Shown here: in pieces, positions 25,923 through 36,319 of the stretch | Position numbering within the stretch: position 1 is the first letter of the stretch | Layout: each line of letters opens with the position of its first letter | DNA from: Niallia alba | Lineage (GTDB): Bacteria > Bacillota > Bacilli > Bacillales > Cytobacillaceae | Reading direction: 5' to 3' | DNA: 64,000 nt | Assembly: GCF_012933555.1 (NCBI RefSeq) | Contig: NZ_JABBPK010000001.1 | Coordinates: forward strand, 5,169,188 to 5,233,187 | Notes under the pieces: generated by a model | What the model was told of the DNA's origin: nothing | What the model saw: only the letters and a program-made list of their open reading frames with translations | The model's database searches: none | Made by a program: the position numbers and the translations under genes

Positions 25923-27438
25923 AAATAATAAAAAAAACATGAGAAATAAGGAAGTTCGTAGAAAAAAAAGAGCTTATGCTTATCTGAGAAAAAGCCCCAA
26001 TAAATTTACTGATAACACATCAATTGAAAAACAACTTGAAGAAATTAGGAAATACTGTGAAGAAAATGATATTGAGTTAGTTGATACTTTTACTGATGAT
26101 CTTAAATCAGGAAAATCTTTTGAAGGCAGAGATGGCTTTAAAGAAATGTACAATAATGTAATTAGATCAAAAGATGATGTAGACTATATCATTGTCTTCA
26201 AACAAGATCGAATTTCCCGTGATACATTAGATACTTTGTATATTATGAAACGACTTAACTCAGTAGGAAAACACCTTATATCAATTAAAGACAATGTTAA
26301 TACTGAAGATCCGGCTTCAAAAATTCTTGTTCATATATTAGCATTAGTAGCTGAACTTGAACGAGAATTTATTAACATGAGAACTTTCTCTGGTATGGAA
26401 AAGAGAGCAGAGGAAGGCAAATTTTTAGGTGGTAAAGTCTATGGTTATAAAACAGTTAATAAAGAGTTAGTTGTTGTACCTCATGAAGTTGAAGTTGTGA
26501 AATTTATTTTTAAAAAATACGCAATTGAAAAGTGGGGCTATAAAAAAATTGCTTCATATCTAAATATCCAAGGCATTAAAACAAAAAATAAGCAGTACTG
26601 GACCATTAATGCTGTCAAAACGATTCTACAGAACCAAATATATATTGGAAATACCAAGTGGAGAGGAAAATACCAAAAAGGTCAACACGAAAAAATTATT
26701 GAAATACCTCTTTGGAATTTAGCCCAAGAGACAATGAAGACAAGAAGTTATAAACAAGAAAAGGTTCATCCGGGTTCCTATCCACTATCAGGACTTTTAA
26801 AATGCCCTGAATGTGGGTCTTCGATGGTTCAAGGTAATAGCAGCTCTAAATATAAGTATTATCAGTGCAGTAAAAATAAAAATAGTGGCAAGGCAGCTTG
26901 CTCATCAAACCTTGTAAAAAAGGAATATGCAGAAGAGACCATTTTACATGAATTAAATAATTTCTTCCAAAATCTCAATCTAGCACCTTATATTAAATCT
27001 GCAACAGATTCATTACTGTGTTTTGAACTCGAACCTTTATATAAAGAGGCAGAGAAAATTGACAAAGAAATAAAACATATTAATAAAAAGATGGAAACTG
27101 TCATGGACTTACTCGACGATGAAACTGTTCCATTCGACGATAAAGTATTTAAAAATAGACTTTTGGGTTATCAAGAACAGTTAAATAAACAAAAATTAAA
27201 ACTAGAAGAAATTAATACTCAAATAAGATTTAAAAAAAGGCAAACCTCCAACGAAATCATTGCTTACTCTGTAAAAAATTTTTCAGATTTATATGAAGTA
27301 CTTTCTGATGAGGAAAGAAAATCACTGTGCCATTATATAATTAAGGAAATTCATATCTTTAAAGAAGAAAACACCAAACAGCGTAAAATAAAGAGCATAA
27401 TTTATAATTTTAGTCCCGATAACTTGTCATTAGTATAG
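25915..27438 (+). CDS. Large serine recombinase 1 (Ccr-like)
   Basis: A 507-residue serine recombinase. Resolvase domain at about 19-165 with the nucleophile Ser27 in AYAYLRKSPNK and the arginine-bearing FKQDRISRDTLD. The recombinase domain follows (about 180-290), then a zinc ribbon (CPECGSSM near 300, YYQCSKNK and AC) and a coiled coil (about 365-440). This is the layout of phage integrases and Ccr proteins. It is coupled to the small gene upstream and lies 69 bases before a second recombinase, as in staphylococcal ccrA/ccrB pairs. It probably drives excision and integration of the island. Confidence 0.9.
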   Translation: MSKNNKKNMRNKEVRRKKRAYAYLRKSPNKFTDNTSIEKQLEEIRKYCEENDIELVDTFTDDLKSGKSFEGRDGFKEMYNNVIRSKDDVDYIIVFKQDRISRDTLDTLYIMKRLNSVGKHLISIKDNVNTEDPASKILVHILALVAELEREFINMRTFSGMEKRAEEGKFLGGKVYGYKTVNKELVVVPHEVEVVKFIFKKYAIEKWGYKKIASYLNIQGIKTKNKQYWTINAVKTILQNQIYIGNTKWRGKYQKGQHEKIIEIPLWNLAQETMKTRSYKQEKVHPGSYPLSGLLKCPECGSSMVQGNSSSKYKYYQCSKNKNSGKAACSSNLVKKEYAEETILHELNNFFQNLNLAPYIKSATDSLLCFELEPLYKEAEKIDKEIKHINKKMETVMDLLDDETVPFDDKVFKNRLLGYQEQLNKQKLKLEEINTQIRFKKRQTSNEIIAYSVKNFSDLYEVLSDEERKSLCHYIIKEIHIFKEENTKQRKIKSIIYNFSPDNLSLV

Positions 27439-27507
27439 GAGAAAAGGAGAACTGTCCTTTCTCCTTTTTTTATTTTCGCTGTATCATTAATACAAGGAGG
27501 TAATGCA

Positions 27508-29358
27508 ATGGAAATTCAAAAGGTAGCTATTTACGCACGTGTTAGCACCGAGGAACAAGCATCTGAGGGCTATAGCATTAGCGCTCAATTACAAACTCTT
27601 CGACAATACGCAAATCTTTATAATTGGGAAATCATCGACGAATATGTGGATGAAGGGATTTCTGGAAAGAATATCACCGGACGCCCTGCTATGCAAAAAC
27701 TTGTAGCAGACGTTGAACAGGAAAAATTTCAGGCGGTACTTGTATGGAAAATCTCACGTTTATCGCGGAATATGTTAGATACTCTTACTTTGTTAGACAA
27801 ATTTGAAGATTACGGAGTAAAGTTTATCTCTTATTCCGAGAACTTTGATACCAGTAGTCCAATAGGCCGTCTAGTCGTTCAGCTAATGGCTTCTATTGCC
27901 GAAATGGAACGAAATACATTGTCTGAGAACGTTAAACTTGGTATGAAACAACGAGCCTTAGAAGGTTCATGGAATGGCGGTGTTATATTTGGTTATGATT
28001 CTATTGAAAAGGAACTCGTAATAAACAAAGAGGAAGCTGAAGTGGTTAAACAGATATTCACTCTTTATTCCCAAGGAAAGGGCTTAAAAGCCATTGCAAA
28101 TCAGCTTAATAAAAATGGGTATCGAACCAAACGTGATCGTCATTTTTCTATAAATGGAGTGGCAACTATTTTAGACAACCCAGTCTATAACGGGAAAATT
28201 AGTTGGTTAAAGGTTGAAAACTGGGATAAGAAGAGAAGAAGAGGCAGAAATGATAATCCTATTTTAGTAGAAGGTCAGCATGAAGCGATTATCAATGATG
28301 AACTTTGGAGTCTTGTTCAATCTCGTAGGAAAAGTAAATCGTTCAAGCAAAGACAATCCAACGAACCATTTCTATTGAGCAGTATCTTACGCTGTCCTGA
28401 TTGCGGACAAGGGATGGTACCTTCAATTACTACTTACACTTTAAGTGACGGTACCAAAAGAAAGCACAGATATTATGTTTGCAGTGATTTTCACAACAAG
28501 GGATCAGCAGCCTGTAAAGCCAATTCAGTTAAAGCCTATGATGCTGAAAATGCTCTGTTCCAGCGTATAGAGAGCTTTTTATCCAATAAACAAAAGTTTT
28601 ATGAAACTATTAACTCACTAACAAAAACCTCAATTGAATCCATAAAAAAATTAAAAAAAGAACTGGAAGAAACTGATTCGAAGTTAGAGGAAACACTAGC
28701 ACTTCAAAATAGATATCTAGAAGCTTTTGAACAAAATCTCTTTCCTGTTACGGTTTTGCAAGAACGATTACAGCAAGTGGCTATTGAAAAGAGTGCAATT
28801 GAACAAAAGAGGAATAACTTAATAACGGAAATAAGTAAATCTGATACAAAAGTTATTCCTCCAGAATTGGTACATCTTCTATTAGGAAAATTTGTAGAAG
28901 TCTATAAGTCCTCTACAAGAGATAAACAAAAGCAATTGCTACAGCTGTTGGTTAAACAGATCACTGTTGGACGAACAAATGATCAGCTACGTCAAATTGA
29001 TAAGGTTGAGCTTGAATTTGATTTTACGGAAGTTAACCTTTCAAACACATTTACACTTATTCACATGCTCTATTTAGAAACAGAAAAAGAAGGCTTATCA
29101 ACACCTTCTATTTCTGAATCAAATGGAAAATATCCACCTTATCTTCAACTTTTTTTGCCTCTATTTATGGTACGGTTCCCCCCGATTAATCCGAAACGCC
29201 CGATAAACCTGCTCCACCAAAATCAACCGCATCAACTGATGGGGAAATGTCATCTTACTAAACGAAAGCTTATCATCCGCTCGCTTCAATACCTCATCAC
29301 TAAGCCCCAACGATCCACCAATAATAAAAGTAACCTTACTCTTCCCATATGTACCTAA
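27508..29358 (+). CDS. Large serine recombinase 2, reading through the rlmH junction
   Basis: A 616-residue serine recombinase with nucleophile Ser13 (YARVST), a complete resolvase core ([31 protein letters not shown]), a recombinase domain to about 275, a zinc ribbon (CPDCGQGM near 298, [11 protein letters not shown]) and a long coiled coil (about 370-450). AAGGAGG precedes the ATG. The frame does not end in the island: the last 66 codons lie antisense to rlmH (from 29161). The C-terminal tail therefore depends on integration, and the free circular element would encode a different tail. The basic, Pro-rich tail looks non-native. Confidence 0.9.
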   Translation: MEIQKVAIYARVSTEEQASEGYSISAQLQTLRQYANLYNWEIIDEYVDEGISGKNITGRPAMQKLVADVEQEKFQAVLVWKISRLSRNMLDTLTLLDKFEDYGVKFISYSENFDTSSPIGRLVVQLMASIAEMERNTLSENVKLGMKQRALEGSWNGGVIFGYDSIEKELVINKEEAEVVKQIFTLYSQGKGLKAIANQLNKNGYRTKRDRHFSINGVATILDNPVYNGKISWLKVENWDKKRRRGRNDNPILVEGQHEAIINDELWSLVQSRRKSKSFKQRQSNEPFLLSSILRCPDCGQGMVPSITTYTLSDGTKRKHRYYVCSDFHNKGSAACKANSVKAYDAENALFQRIESFLSNKQKFYETINSLTKTSIESIKKLKKELEETDSKLEETLALQNRYLEAFEQNLFPVTVLQERLQQVAIEKSAIEQKRNNLITEISKSDTKVIPPELVHLLLGKFVEVYKSSTRDKQKQLLQLLVKQITVGRTNDQLRQIDKVELEFDFTEVNLSNTFTLIHMLYLETEKEGLSTPSISESNGKYPPYLQLFLPLFMVRFPPINPKRPINLLHQNQPHQLMGKCHLTKRKLIIRSLQYLITKPQRSTNNKSNLTLPICT

Positions 29359-29640
29359 TTTATCGATTGTATCTGCTAATTCCTCTGAAGATTTTTGCTT
29401 ACCTTCTATAGCTAGTGCAATAACATGTGCATCAGTTGGAACTTTGGCGAGGATTCGTTCGCCTTCTTTTTTCTTCACTTGCAGCATCTCTGCTTCGCTT
29501 AAAACTTCTGGTGCTTTTTCGTCTGGCACCTCGATAATTTCTATTTTAGAATAGCTTGAAAGCCTTTTTGTATATTCTTCGATTCCAAGCTTTAAATATT
29601 TTTCTTTTAATTTTCCAACTGTAACAATTGAGATATTCAC
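29161..29640 (-). CDS. rlmH: 23S rRNA pseudouridine-1915 N3-methyltransferase RlmH
   Basis: A 159-residue SPOUT-class methyltransferase acting on position 1915 of 23S rRNA in the 70S ribosome. Visible motifs: [16 protein letters not shown] at the start, [13 protein letters not shown] in the cofactor knot, and the conserved tail NRGEPYHK. The length is normal and the gene is intact. Its last codons are the attachment site of SCC elements in staphylococci, and the island ends here. The upstream spacer is a DnaA-box cluster. In B. subtilis this gene is called yydA. Confidence 0.97.
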   Translation of the reverse strand: MNISIVTVGKLKEKYLKLGIEEYTKRLSSYSKIEIIEVPDEKAPEVLSEAEMLQVKKKEGERILAKVPTDAHVIALAIEGKQKSSEELADTIDKLGTYGKSKVTFIIGGSLGLSDEVLKRADDKLSFSKMTFPHQLMRLILVEQVYRAFRINRGEPYHK

Positions 29641-29665
29641 ATGCTTTCCTCACTTTACAAACAAG

Positions 29666-30054
29666 ATATCCACAGAACTTATCCACATATCCACATTTTT
29701 AATCCACATATAGTATGGAATCACTTGTTCGCCACCATATATATGGCGTTATTTTTACAATATTCACAGGTTGTTGATAACTTTTCTTCCTCTGAAATTT
29801 GTTCCAAAATCGGAAATGTTTCATACTCATTTACAACGGAATCTATTGCTATATCAACGTGTTCAGCACAACTATAAATCATTTTTTCTTCTCCTTTTGC
29901 CTCTTGCTATTTTCATTTTTCTAAAAATAATTGTGGATAATATTTTTCCTTGACTTGATTTTTAGTTATCCACACTCCATCTTAACATTCTACCCAAAAA
30001 CTGCAACCACTCTAACGAAATTCATCTGCTTTTTCCTATAAAGCCTTATCCACA
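29666..30054. promoter_or_regulatory. DnaA-box cluster upstream of rlmH
   Basis: In the 548-bp spacer between rlmH and htrC there are four perfect DnaA boxes (TTATCCACA or complement) at 29679-29687, 29932-29940, 29966-29974 and 30046-30054. One-mismatch boxes lie at 29666, 29687 and 29700. B. subtilis has a reported DnaA-box cluster in the equivalent yydA spacer, which restrains initiation at oriC. No gene is seen in 29641-30188. Confidence 0.85.
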
Positions 30055-30140
30055 AGCACTTCATTATTTTCTGAAAAAATTTTTTCATCGAGTACATTCT
30101 ATTTAGCTATAGTATCCCCGTCTAAAAAATTCGTACACAC

Positions 30141-30182
30141 AAAAAAAGTAGAGCGGCACTAAAAAATGCTTCGCTCTACTTC
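30141..30182 (-). terminator. Terminator of htrC
   Basis: AGTAGAGCG and CGCTCTACT arms with a 16-base loop, followed on the minus strand by TTTTTTT. It ends the htrC (and possibly wal operon) transcript. Confidence 0.9.
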
Positions 30183-30188
30183 TTCCTA

Positions 30189-31400
30189 TTACATTTGATC
30201 TTCCGATAACGTAAGCTCTGTTGTTTCTAGCTTTCCGTTTCGATAATATTTCACATCCATCTTATCGCCGATTTTCTTTTCTGTATATAAGTGCTTTCTT
30301 AAAGCAATTAAATCAACTATTTCTTCTCCATCTAATTCCACAATAACATCTAGCTCTTTTAATCCTGCTTTTTGCGCTGGAGAGTTTGGTGAAACATCTT
30401 TTATCGCTACACCTGTCGTTACATCATTCGGTAACTTTAATGCTTCTTGCTGATAATAGCCTGGAATATCACTTACCGATTGTAGCTCTACCCCCATATA
30501 TGGACGTTGCACTTCACCATGCTGCTCTAAGTCCTCAATAATCGGAATCGCTGAATTAATGGGAATTGCAAGTCCAATTCCCTCTACAGCAGATACAGCA
30601 ATCTTCATGCTGTTAATGCCAATAAGCTGTCCTTCAATATTAACAAGGGCACCACCGCTATTTCCAGGATTAATTGCTGCATCGGTTTGAATAACTTCCG
30701 ATTGCCAATCAGGTGTACCATCTTCATTTATATCGACAGGGATGGTTCTCTGTAACCCAGATATAATCCCTTGTGTCACAGATCCTGAAAATGTTAGGCC
30801 TAGAGGGTTTCCAATTGCAATGACCGGCTCACCTGCTTTTAACGTATCCGAGTTCCCAAACTCGGCAACTTTGGTGATTTCACTTGCGTCTACTTCCACT
30901 ACTGCTAAATCGGTCCAAATATCAGCACCAATTAGCTCAGCACTGATCTTCTTGCCATTTGATAACGTGACCTCAAGCTCTGTTGCCCCTTGTACCACGT
31001 GGTTATTTGTAACAATAAATGCTTTCCCGCCACTTTTCTTATATATAACGCCAGAACCTGTACCAGCTTCTTCTGCGGTCGTTTCGTCGGCCCAGAAATT
31101 AGAGGCCTGTAGATTAGTAATACCGACAACCGAATCTGCAGCTTTATCCACTGCCTTCGTTACATCTGTTTCCACGTTCAACGAAACATTCTGTGTTTTT
31201 ATCCCCTCAGAATTACTTACCAAACTTCCTGTATCCTCATTACCCGGAAAAATTGCTAAATCCATCAAACGTGGACTTAGTAATAATACCAGTACTGCAC
31301 CAATAATCGCACCAATAAATCCAGAGAAGAAATATCCCTTTCTTGAGCCTCTCTTTGGTCCATCTCCCCGATTACCATAATCATATTCCACAAGCTTCAT
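30189..31400 (-). CDS. htrC: HtrA-family serine protease
   Basis: A 403-residue membrane-anchored protease of the HtrA/DegP family, named HtrC or YyxA in B. subtilis. One transmembrane segment at about 22-45 places the protease outside the cell. Trypsin-like domain with His in TNNHVVQG, Asp in WTDLAVVEVD and Ser in NPGNSGGAL; a PDZ domain covers about 300-395 (GVAIKDVSPNSPAQKAGLKE). It handles misfolded extracytoplasmic proteins. It follows walJ after 190 bases with a weak hairpin between. Confidence 0.93.
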   Translation of the reverse strand: MKLVEYDYGNRGDGPKRGSRKGYFFSGFIGAIIGAVLVLLLSPRLMDLAIFPGNEDTGSLVSNSEGIKTQNVSLNVETDVTKAVDKAADSVVGITNLQASNFWADETTAEEAGTGSGVIYKKSGGKAFIVTNNHVVQGATELEVTLSNGKKISAELIGADIWTDLAVVEVDASEITKVAEFGNSDTLKAGEPVIAIGNPLGLTFSGSVTQGIISGLQRTIPVDINEDGTPDWQSEVIQTDAAINPGNSGGALVNIEGQLIGINSMKIAVSAVEGIGLAIPINSAIPIIEDLEQHGEVQRPYMGVELQSVSDIPGYYQQEALKLPNDVTTGVAIKDVSPNSPAQKAGLKELDVIVELDGEEIVDLIALRKHLYTEKKIGDKMDVKYYRNGKLETTELTLSEDQM

Positions 31401-31589
31401 TCCTTTCCGAAAACATTTATCTAAAATAATTCCTAACCTATATCCTTATTATTTTTCCTTTTTTTCAAAAAAACAAACGAAATACTTAAATAAGTTTCTC
31501 TATATAATGCCCAAAAGCATTCCTGACATACTTTCAGTTCTTCCCAGTAAAAAAAGCGAATAACTAAATATCTGCTTTTTTTCTTCCTT

Positions 31590-32378
31590 TTATATCGCCA
31601 TTAATTTGGTCGGTATTCTTGGATCGGTATCAAATAAATGAACCTGTTCACCCAAACCAACTCCACGACTTTCTAACGTCTGTCCAACCGACATCCTCGC
31701 TAAGTCCTTCATATTATTATCTAAGCTCAAATGAGCGAGATAGATATGCTTTGTGCGATCCCCAATAACTTCGCTCATTGCGATCGCCGCATCCTCATTA
31801 CAGACATGCCCTACATCACTTAAAATACGTCTTTTAATATTCCATGGATACTTACCCATCCGGAGCATCTGCACATCATGATTGCTTTCAAACACATACG
31901 AATCTGCATTGGAAATAATCCCTTTCATGCGATCACTTACATAACCGGTATCTGTGATAAGAACGAGCTTTTTTCCACCTTCATGGAAAACATAAAACAT
32001 TGGTTCTGCTGCATCATGAGATACACCAAAGGATTCAATCGATAAATCACCAAATGTCTTTACTGTTTCCATATCAAAATGAAATTTCTGTTCGATCGGA
32101 ATTTCTCCAATTAAAGGATCCATTGCTTTCCATGTTTTTTCATTCGCATAGATAGGTAATTTATATTTTCTTGCTACAATCCCTACCCCTTTTATATGGT
32201 CACTATGCTCATGTGTCACTAATATGCCTGTTAAATCACTCATTTTTCGTTCAATGCCCTGAAATAAGCCTTCCATTTGCTTTCCGCTTAATCCTGCATC
32301 GACTAAAAAGGAATGTTCTCCTGATTCAACAAAAATGGCATTTCCAGTACTGCCACTTGCGAGAACACTAAAACGCAT
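31590..32378 (-). CDS. walJ: Metallo-beta-lactamase-fold hydrolase WalJ (YycJ)
   Basis: A 262-residue metallo-beta-lactamase-fold protein with the metal motif [10 protein letters not shown] near residue 58 and the opening [14 protein letters not shown] characteristic of YycJ. It is a cytoplasmic nuclease-like enzyme; 5'-3' exonuclease activity has been reported for Bacillus YycJ. It lies six bases downstream of walI in the wal operon and links wall stress signalling with DNA metabolism. Confidence 0.95.
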   Translation of the reverse strand: MRFSVLASGSTGNAIFVESGEHSFLVDAGLSGKQMEGLFQGIERKMSDLTGILVTHEHSDHIKGVGIVARKYKLPIYANEKTWKAMDPLIGEIPIEQKFHFDMETVKTFGDLSIESFGVSHDAAEPMFYVFHEGGKKLVLITDTGYVSDRMKGIISNADSYVFESNHDVQMLRMGKYPWNIKRRILSDVGHVCNEDAAIAMSEVIGDRTKHIYLAHLSLDNNMKDLARMSVGQTLESRGVGLGEQVHLFDTDPRIPTKLMAI

Positions 32379-32384
32379 TTTCTC

Positions 32385-33185
32385 TCACTCCACTTTCATT
32401 TCCTCTGTTTCTGGCTGAATAACTTGTCCATCTAGCGCATTCACATAAAAATCTTCTTCATTCACGGTCACTTTCCACGTTGGTGCAAGCAGCTGTGCAG
32501 AAGTATCAAGCTGTGTATAATAGCCTAACTCTACAAAACTTACATACGAATTACTTTCGATGAAATTATTTTTAAATAGGTTAAGAATCACCTCTAGGGG
32601 CTGGATAATGAGCTCTTCTTCATCCATTTCTTTAATGTTTTCCAAATACGTCTGGTTATAGGAAACAATTTTGTTCTCTTCATTTACATTAAAGGTAAGC
32701 TCTGCTTTAGGGTTTCGATACAATGTTTTTCCAGAATGCTGCTGATAATACTTTATGGTATTTCCTTTCTTTTCCCAAAAGTGATACTCTGCACCGTTAA
32801 GCACAGAATTAAGAAGGAAATCCGTTAAATCATCTGGACTAAACTCTTCTTTAATACTAATCGGTTCTACTAAAACCGCCTGAAGGTATATACTATCTCT
32901 TACTATAATTTCTTGTCCACTTAATAGACCTTTTTCCAGCTTTTTAATCTCATCATCCGTAAATTTCTTCGACTTTGCTGATAAATATTGATCCTTTTGA
33001 TTATTTACGGGCAGTTTCTCTTTATCGTATTTAATATCTAATCGTGAAAGTGTTTGTGTTGGTGGCTCTGTTGTAGAGTCATCAGCACGCTGGTATTCCT
33101 TGATCTTTACGTATTCATAAATTAAATATACGTCTAATAATAAAAAGGCAATAATAAATATGGTCTTTATCTTACTCCAGTCCAT
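32385..33185 (-). CDS. walI: Two-component system regulatory protein WalI (YycI)
   Basis: A 266-residue protein with one N-terminal membrane segment (about 6-25) and an extracytoplasmic YycI domain. With WalH it binds the transmembrane part of the kinase WalK and holds its activity down. The C-terminal region (LAPTWKVTVNEEDFYVNALDG) shows the typical YycH/YycI beta fold. Its start overlaps the end of walH, so it is translationally coupled. Confidence 0.95.
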   Translation of the reverse strand: MDWSKIKTIFIIAFLLLDVYLIYEYVKIKEYQRADDSTTEPPTQTLSRLDIKYDKEKLPVNNQKDQYLSAKSKKFTDDEIKKLEKGLLSGQEIIVRDSIYLQAVLVEPISIKEEFSPDDLTDFLLNSVLNGAEYHFWEKKGNTIKYYQQHSGKTLYRNPKAELTFNVNEENKIVSYNQTYLENIKEMDEEELIIQPLEVILNLFKNNFIESNSYVSFVELGYYTQLDTSAQLLAPTWKVTVNEEDFYVNALDGQVIQPETEEMKVE

Positions 33186-34485
33186 CTAAGTTGCCCCCTG
33201 TTCCTTCCGAATATAAGGTATACCATTTATGATCATATTGGTAAAACCAGGTTGGCTGTAAAGAAACGATATTTTGCGAATCGACCTGCATATCGTATCC
33301 GATCACAATATTCTGGAGTTTTTCTGTCTTCAACTTTTTATTACTTTGAAGATATTGTAAAACCTCTTCTCCTGATGAGACATTCTCTTTCGAAAAATCA
33401 AACGGAGTAGTTGTGTTGATAATAACTAAATTACTTGTTAAAAGGCGCTTTGCCTTATTATTTTCCCAGTATAATCGAATATCGGATATTTCCGTTTTTA
33501 AATTAAATACAGGCATTCCATTTGTATTATATAAACGAAAAGTGATTTTTCTATCTTCATCTCGACCGACATAGAGATAGTCATTAATCCAGCCACCTCG
33601 CTGATTAATCAGCTCGATGCTATTATTAATAATATGATTTTGAGTCATTTCATTCGAAATGCCTGAAGGTTTAAAGAAGCTAACAATATGGGTATCTTTA
33701 TATATTCGTAATAACCCCGAATCATCTGTATACTCTTCCCAATTCGTTAGAATTTCTTTTTGCGCAATACTTGGATCAGTAAATAACGCTCTCTTCATAC
33801 GAATAGACTCAATTTGTCGCGTAAAATACTTGTATTTATTTACTTCCTTCTTCCCATTTGGCAAGTAGATTAAATACTGATTATTTGGTTTATAGGAGAA
33901 ATAAGTGGAATACACTGTTTTTTCCGTATACACATTTTCTTTCAATTTATTAAGCTGTTCTAAATCTTTTGCATGTATCGTTGTTTCATATACTTTCTCT
34001 GTTTCTTTAGACAGAAAATAAACAGTTCCATCCTTATAAGAAAACAAAATGGTATCAAAATCAAAGGAATTATCTTGGTCTATGCTTAAAATATCTTTAT
34101 AAATACGAAAAGGGACTTGTCCCGGAAATCTTATTTCTAAACTATTATCCTGTTCTTCTAAGAAATTGGCTATACCATCAACACTTGAAGTCACATTGCG
34201 AAAGTCTGCATATTCAAACTCTTTAAGCTTATTGATAATAGCATCTATTTCGACCTTTGAAATTGTACCATAATGTATGCCATCGATGTGTTGGTAAATT
34301 TCGTCTGGTTTTACTACTTCACTTACTTCCTTTTTATCCCCTAATTTCTCTTGTGCCATAGTCGAGCTACTATTACCAATCGCATCAAATTCTCCAACTT
34401 GGTCTGTCCAAAGGAGATAATATAATAACACACTTAATGCAACGAGAAAGACTAATATGCCGCTTTTTACACTTTCATATTTCAT
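33172..34485 (-). CDS. walH: Two-component system activity regulator WalH (YycH)
   Basis: A 437-residue protein, membrane-anchored by a segment at about 10-28 with a large external domain. It is a negative regulator of WalK together with WalI. I choose the ATG at 34485, which overlaps the walK stop (ATGA), over an in-frame TTG two codons earlier. Confidence 0.94.
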   Translation of the reverse strand: MKYESVKSGILVFLVALSVLLYYLLWTDQVGEFDAIGNSSSTMAQEKLGDKKEVSEVVKPDEIYQHIDGIHYGTISKVEIDAIINKLKEFEYADFRNVTSSVDGIANFLEEQDNSLEIRFPGQVPFRIYKDILSIDQDNSFDFDTILFSYKDGTVYFLSKETEKVYETTIHAKDLEQLNKLKENVYTEKTVYSTYFSYKPNNQYLIYLPNGKKEVNKYKYFTRQIESIRMKRALFTDPSIAQKEILTNWEEYTDDSGLLRIYKDTHIVSFFKPSGISNEMTQNHIINNSIELINQRGGWINDYLYVGRDEDRKITFRLYNTNGMPVFNLKTEISDIRLYWENNKAKRLLTSNLVIINTTTPFDFSKENVSSGEEVLQYLQSNKKLKTEKLQNIVIGYDMQVDSQNIVSLQPTWFYQYDHKWYTLYSEGTGGNLDGLE

Positions 34486-36311
34486 CCCCAATCATCCTCT
34501 TCAGATTGAATATACGGTAGGGTGAAAGATATTTTTGTTCCTTTTCCTTCCTTACTGGATGCCCAAATTCTTCCCCCATGTGCTTCTACCATTTCTTTTG
34601 CGATGGCCAGACCAAGTCCTGTTCCACCAAGCTTACGTGTTCTCGCTTTATCGACACGATAGAAACGATCAAATATTTTATCGATATTTTCTTTTGGAAT
34701 ACCAACACCATTATCGGATACACTTACAATAATTTGCTGCTCCTGCTCCTTTATAGAAAAAGTGATTTTCCCACCTTCAGGAGAATACTTCAGTGCATTA
34801 GAAATGATATTATCTAGTACTTGTGTCAATTTATCTTCATCAATTTCCACAAATGCTGCTTTCTTCGGTAATTTTCTTAAAAAGATAACATTTTGTTGTT
34901 TTGTCAATTCAAAACGATCGATAATGCGATTATAAAATACGATAAAGTCAACCAGTTCTTTATTTAGCTGATAATCACGGCTATCTAATTTGGAAAGCTG
35001 TAATAAATCATTTACAAGACGTATCATACGCTCTGTTTCATTTTGCGTAACATTCAAGAATTTTGGAGCTAATTCTTCATCTTTCCATGCGCCATCATAT
35101 AATGCCTCCACATAACTGCGCATCGTCGTTAATGGTGTCCGCAATTCATGGGAAACATTCGCTACAAATTCTTTTCTTTCCATATCAATTTTTTCTTGTT
35201 CGGTAATATCATGGAGAACTGTAATTAAACCATTCACAAATCCTGTCTCTTTTTGGATAACGGAAAAATTTGCCCGTAATATATAGGGCTCATAATGGGT
35301 ACTATAATCCAAAATAACCGATTCTCTTTCCTCTAATAACTCCTCAAATGTATATTTTTCTTTTAGATCAAGAAGATTAATAATCGGCTCAGAAAGTACT
35401 GTTTCACGTGAAACATCTAGCATCTTTGCAGCTGGTTCATTAATAAGGATAATTCGCCCTCTTCTATCTGTCGCAATGACCCCATCTGTCATATAGGCTA
35501 AAACAGAAGAGAGTTTTCTTCTTTCACTTTCTGTTGTTGCCTGTGATTCTTGAAGCTTCTTTGTCAAATTATTAAAAGTGATTGCCAGCTGACCAATTTC
35601 ATCAAACCCATACACTTTAACCTTTCGAGAGAAATTCCCCTTTGATAAGGCGAAAGCATGCTTTTGCATATCGGATATTGGCTTTGTAATTGTTCTTGCT
35701 AATAGCACTCCTAAAATGGCGGTAACAACTAACGTGATAATGGTTCCTTTTTGAAAGATTTGATTAATCTTATCAATTTGTTTATATACATTTTCAATTT
35801 TGCCCACTAAATAAATGGCTCCGACTGTTTCATCACCATTTGTTTTTATAGGCGTAATCAACTCATAGATTTTTTCTCCATTTTTCTGCTTGATCGGATT
35901 ATCTGGTTGTGAAGAATTAGAGAGAACCCGTCTTACCGAAATATCGACCATTTTTTGCCCAACTAAATGTTGATTTTCCGGATCAGAAGTTCCAACTATA
36001 ATGCCATTACTATCAACAACCCTGATTTCTTTAATATCAGATGAATTATTATCACTTAGAATTCTTTTTATATCATCTTCTAACGTGGCATCGCCCTTTT
36101 CCACAACTCTTTCCTTTACAAGCTGCTCTTCTAAATAAATCGATAAAATATTGACTTTTTCTTGAATTGATATTTTAAAACTGTCCAATAGCGTTGTCTG
36201 CAATGTCTTTACAAAATAGACGCCGATAATCTGGATAGAAATGAGAATAAGCAAAACAATAACTAATACAAGTTTTAAATGAATGGAACGAAAAAAACTT
36301 ACTTTTTTCAT
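34482..36311 (-). CDS. walK: Cell-wall sensor histidine kinase WalK (YycG)
   Basis: A 609-residue kinase with two membrane segments (about 9-32 and 183-205) enclosing an external sensor domain, then HAMP (about 205-258), PAS (about 265-370), HisKA with phosphorylated His388 in NVSHELRTPLTT, and HATPase (N-box DNIISNALKYSPEGG, G-boxes DNGVGIPKE and GGTGLGLAI). It senses wall synthesis and phosphorylates WalR. A perfect parS site lies in its coding sequence at 35400. It is eight bases downstream of walR. Confidence 0.97.
   Translation of the reverse strand: MKKVSFFRSIHLKLVLVIVLLILISIQIIGVYFVKTLQTTLLDSFKISIQEKVNILSIYLEEQLVKERVVEKGDATLEDDIKRILSDNNSSDIKEIRVVDSNGIIVGTSDPENQHLVGQKMVDISVRRVLSNSSQPDNPIKQKNGEKIYELITPIKTNGDETVGAIYLVGKIENVYKQIDKINQIFQKGTIITLVVTAILGVLLARTITKPISDMQKHAFALSKGNFSRKVKVYGFDEIGQLAITFNNLTKKLQESQATTESERRKLSSVLAYMTDGVIATDRRGRIILINEPAAKMLDVSRETVLSEPIINLLDLKEKYTFEELLEERESVILDYSTHYEPYILRANFSVIQKETGFVNGLITVLHDITEQEKIDMERKEFVANVSHELRTPLTTMRSYVEALYDGAWKDEELAPKFLNVTQNETERMIRLVNDLLQLSKLDSRDYQLNKELVDFIVFYNRIIDRFELTKQQNVIFLRKLPKKAAFVEIDEDKLTQVLDNIISNALKYSPEGGKITFSIKEQEQQIIVSVSDNGVGIPKENIDKIFDRFYRVDKARTRKLGGTGLGLAIAKEMVEAHGGRIWASSKEGKGTKISFTLPYIQSEEDDWG
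35400..35415. promoter_or_regulatory. parS site inside walK
   Basis: The 16-base palindrome TGTTTCACGTGAAACA matches the Bacillus parS consensus exactly. ParB (Spo0J) would load here and spread. Confidence 0.95.
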
Positions 36312-36319
36312 TAATACAT

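Noticed and set aside
30742..31380. A 212-residue plus-strand frame over htrC
   Set aside because: It is antisense to a complete HtrA protease with catalytic motifs and has no ribosome site.
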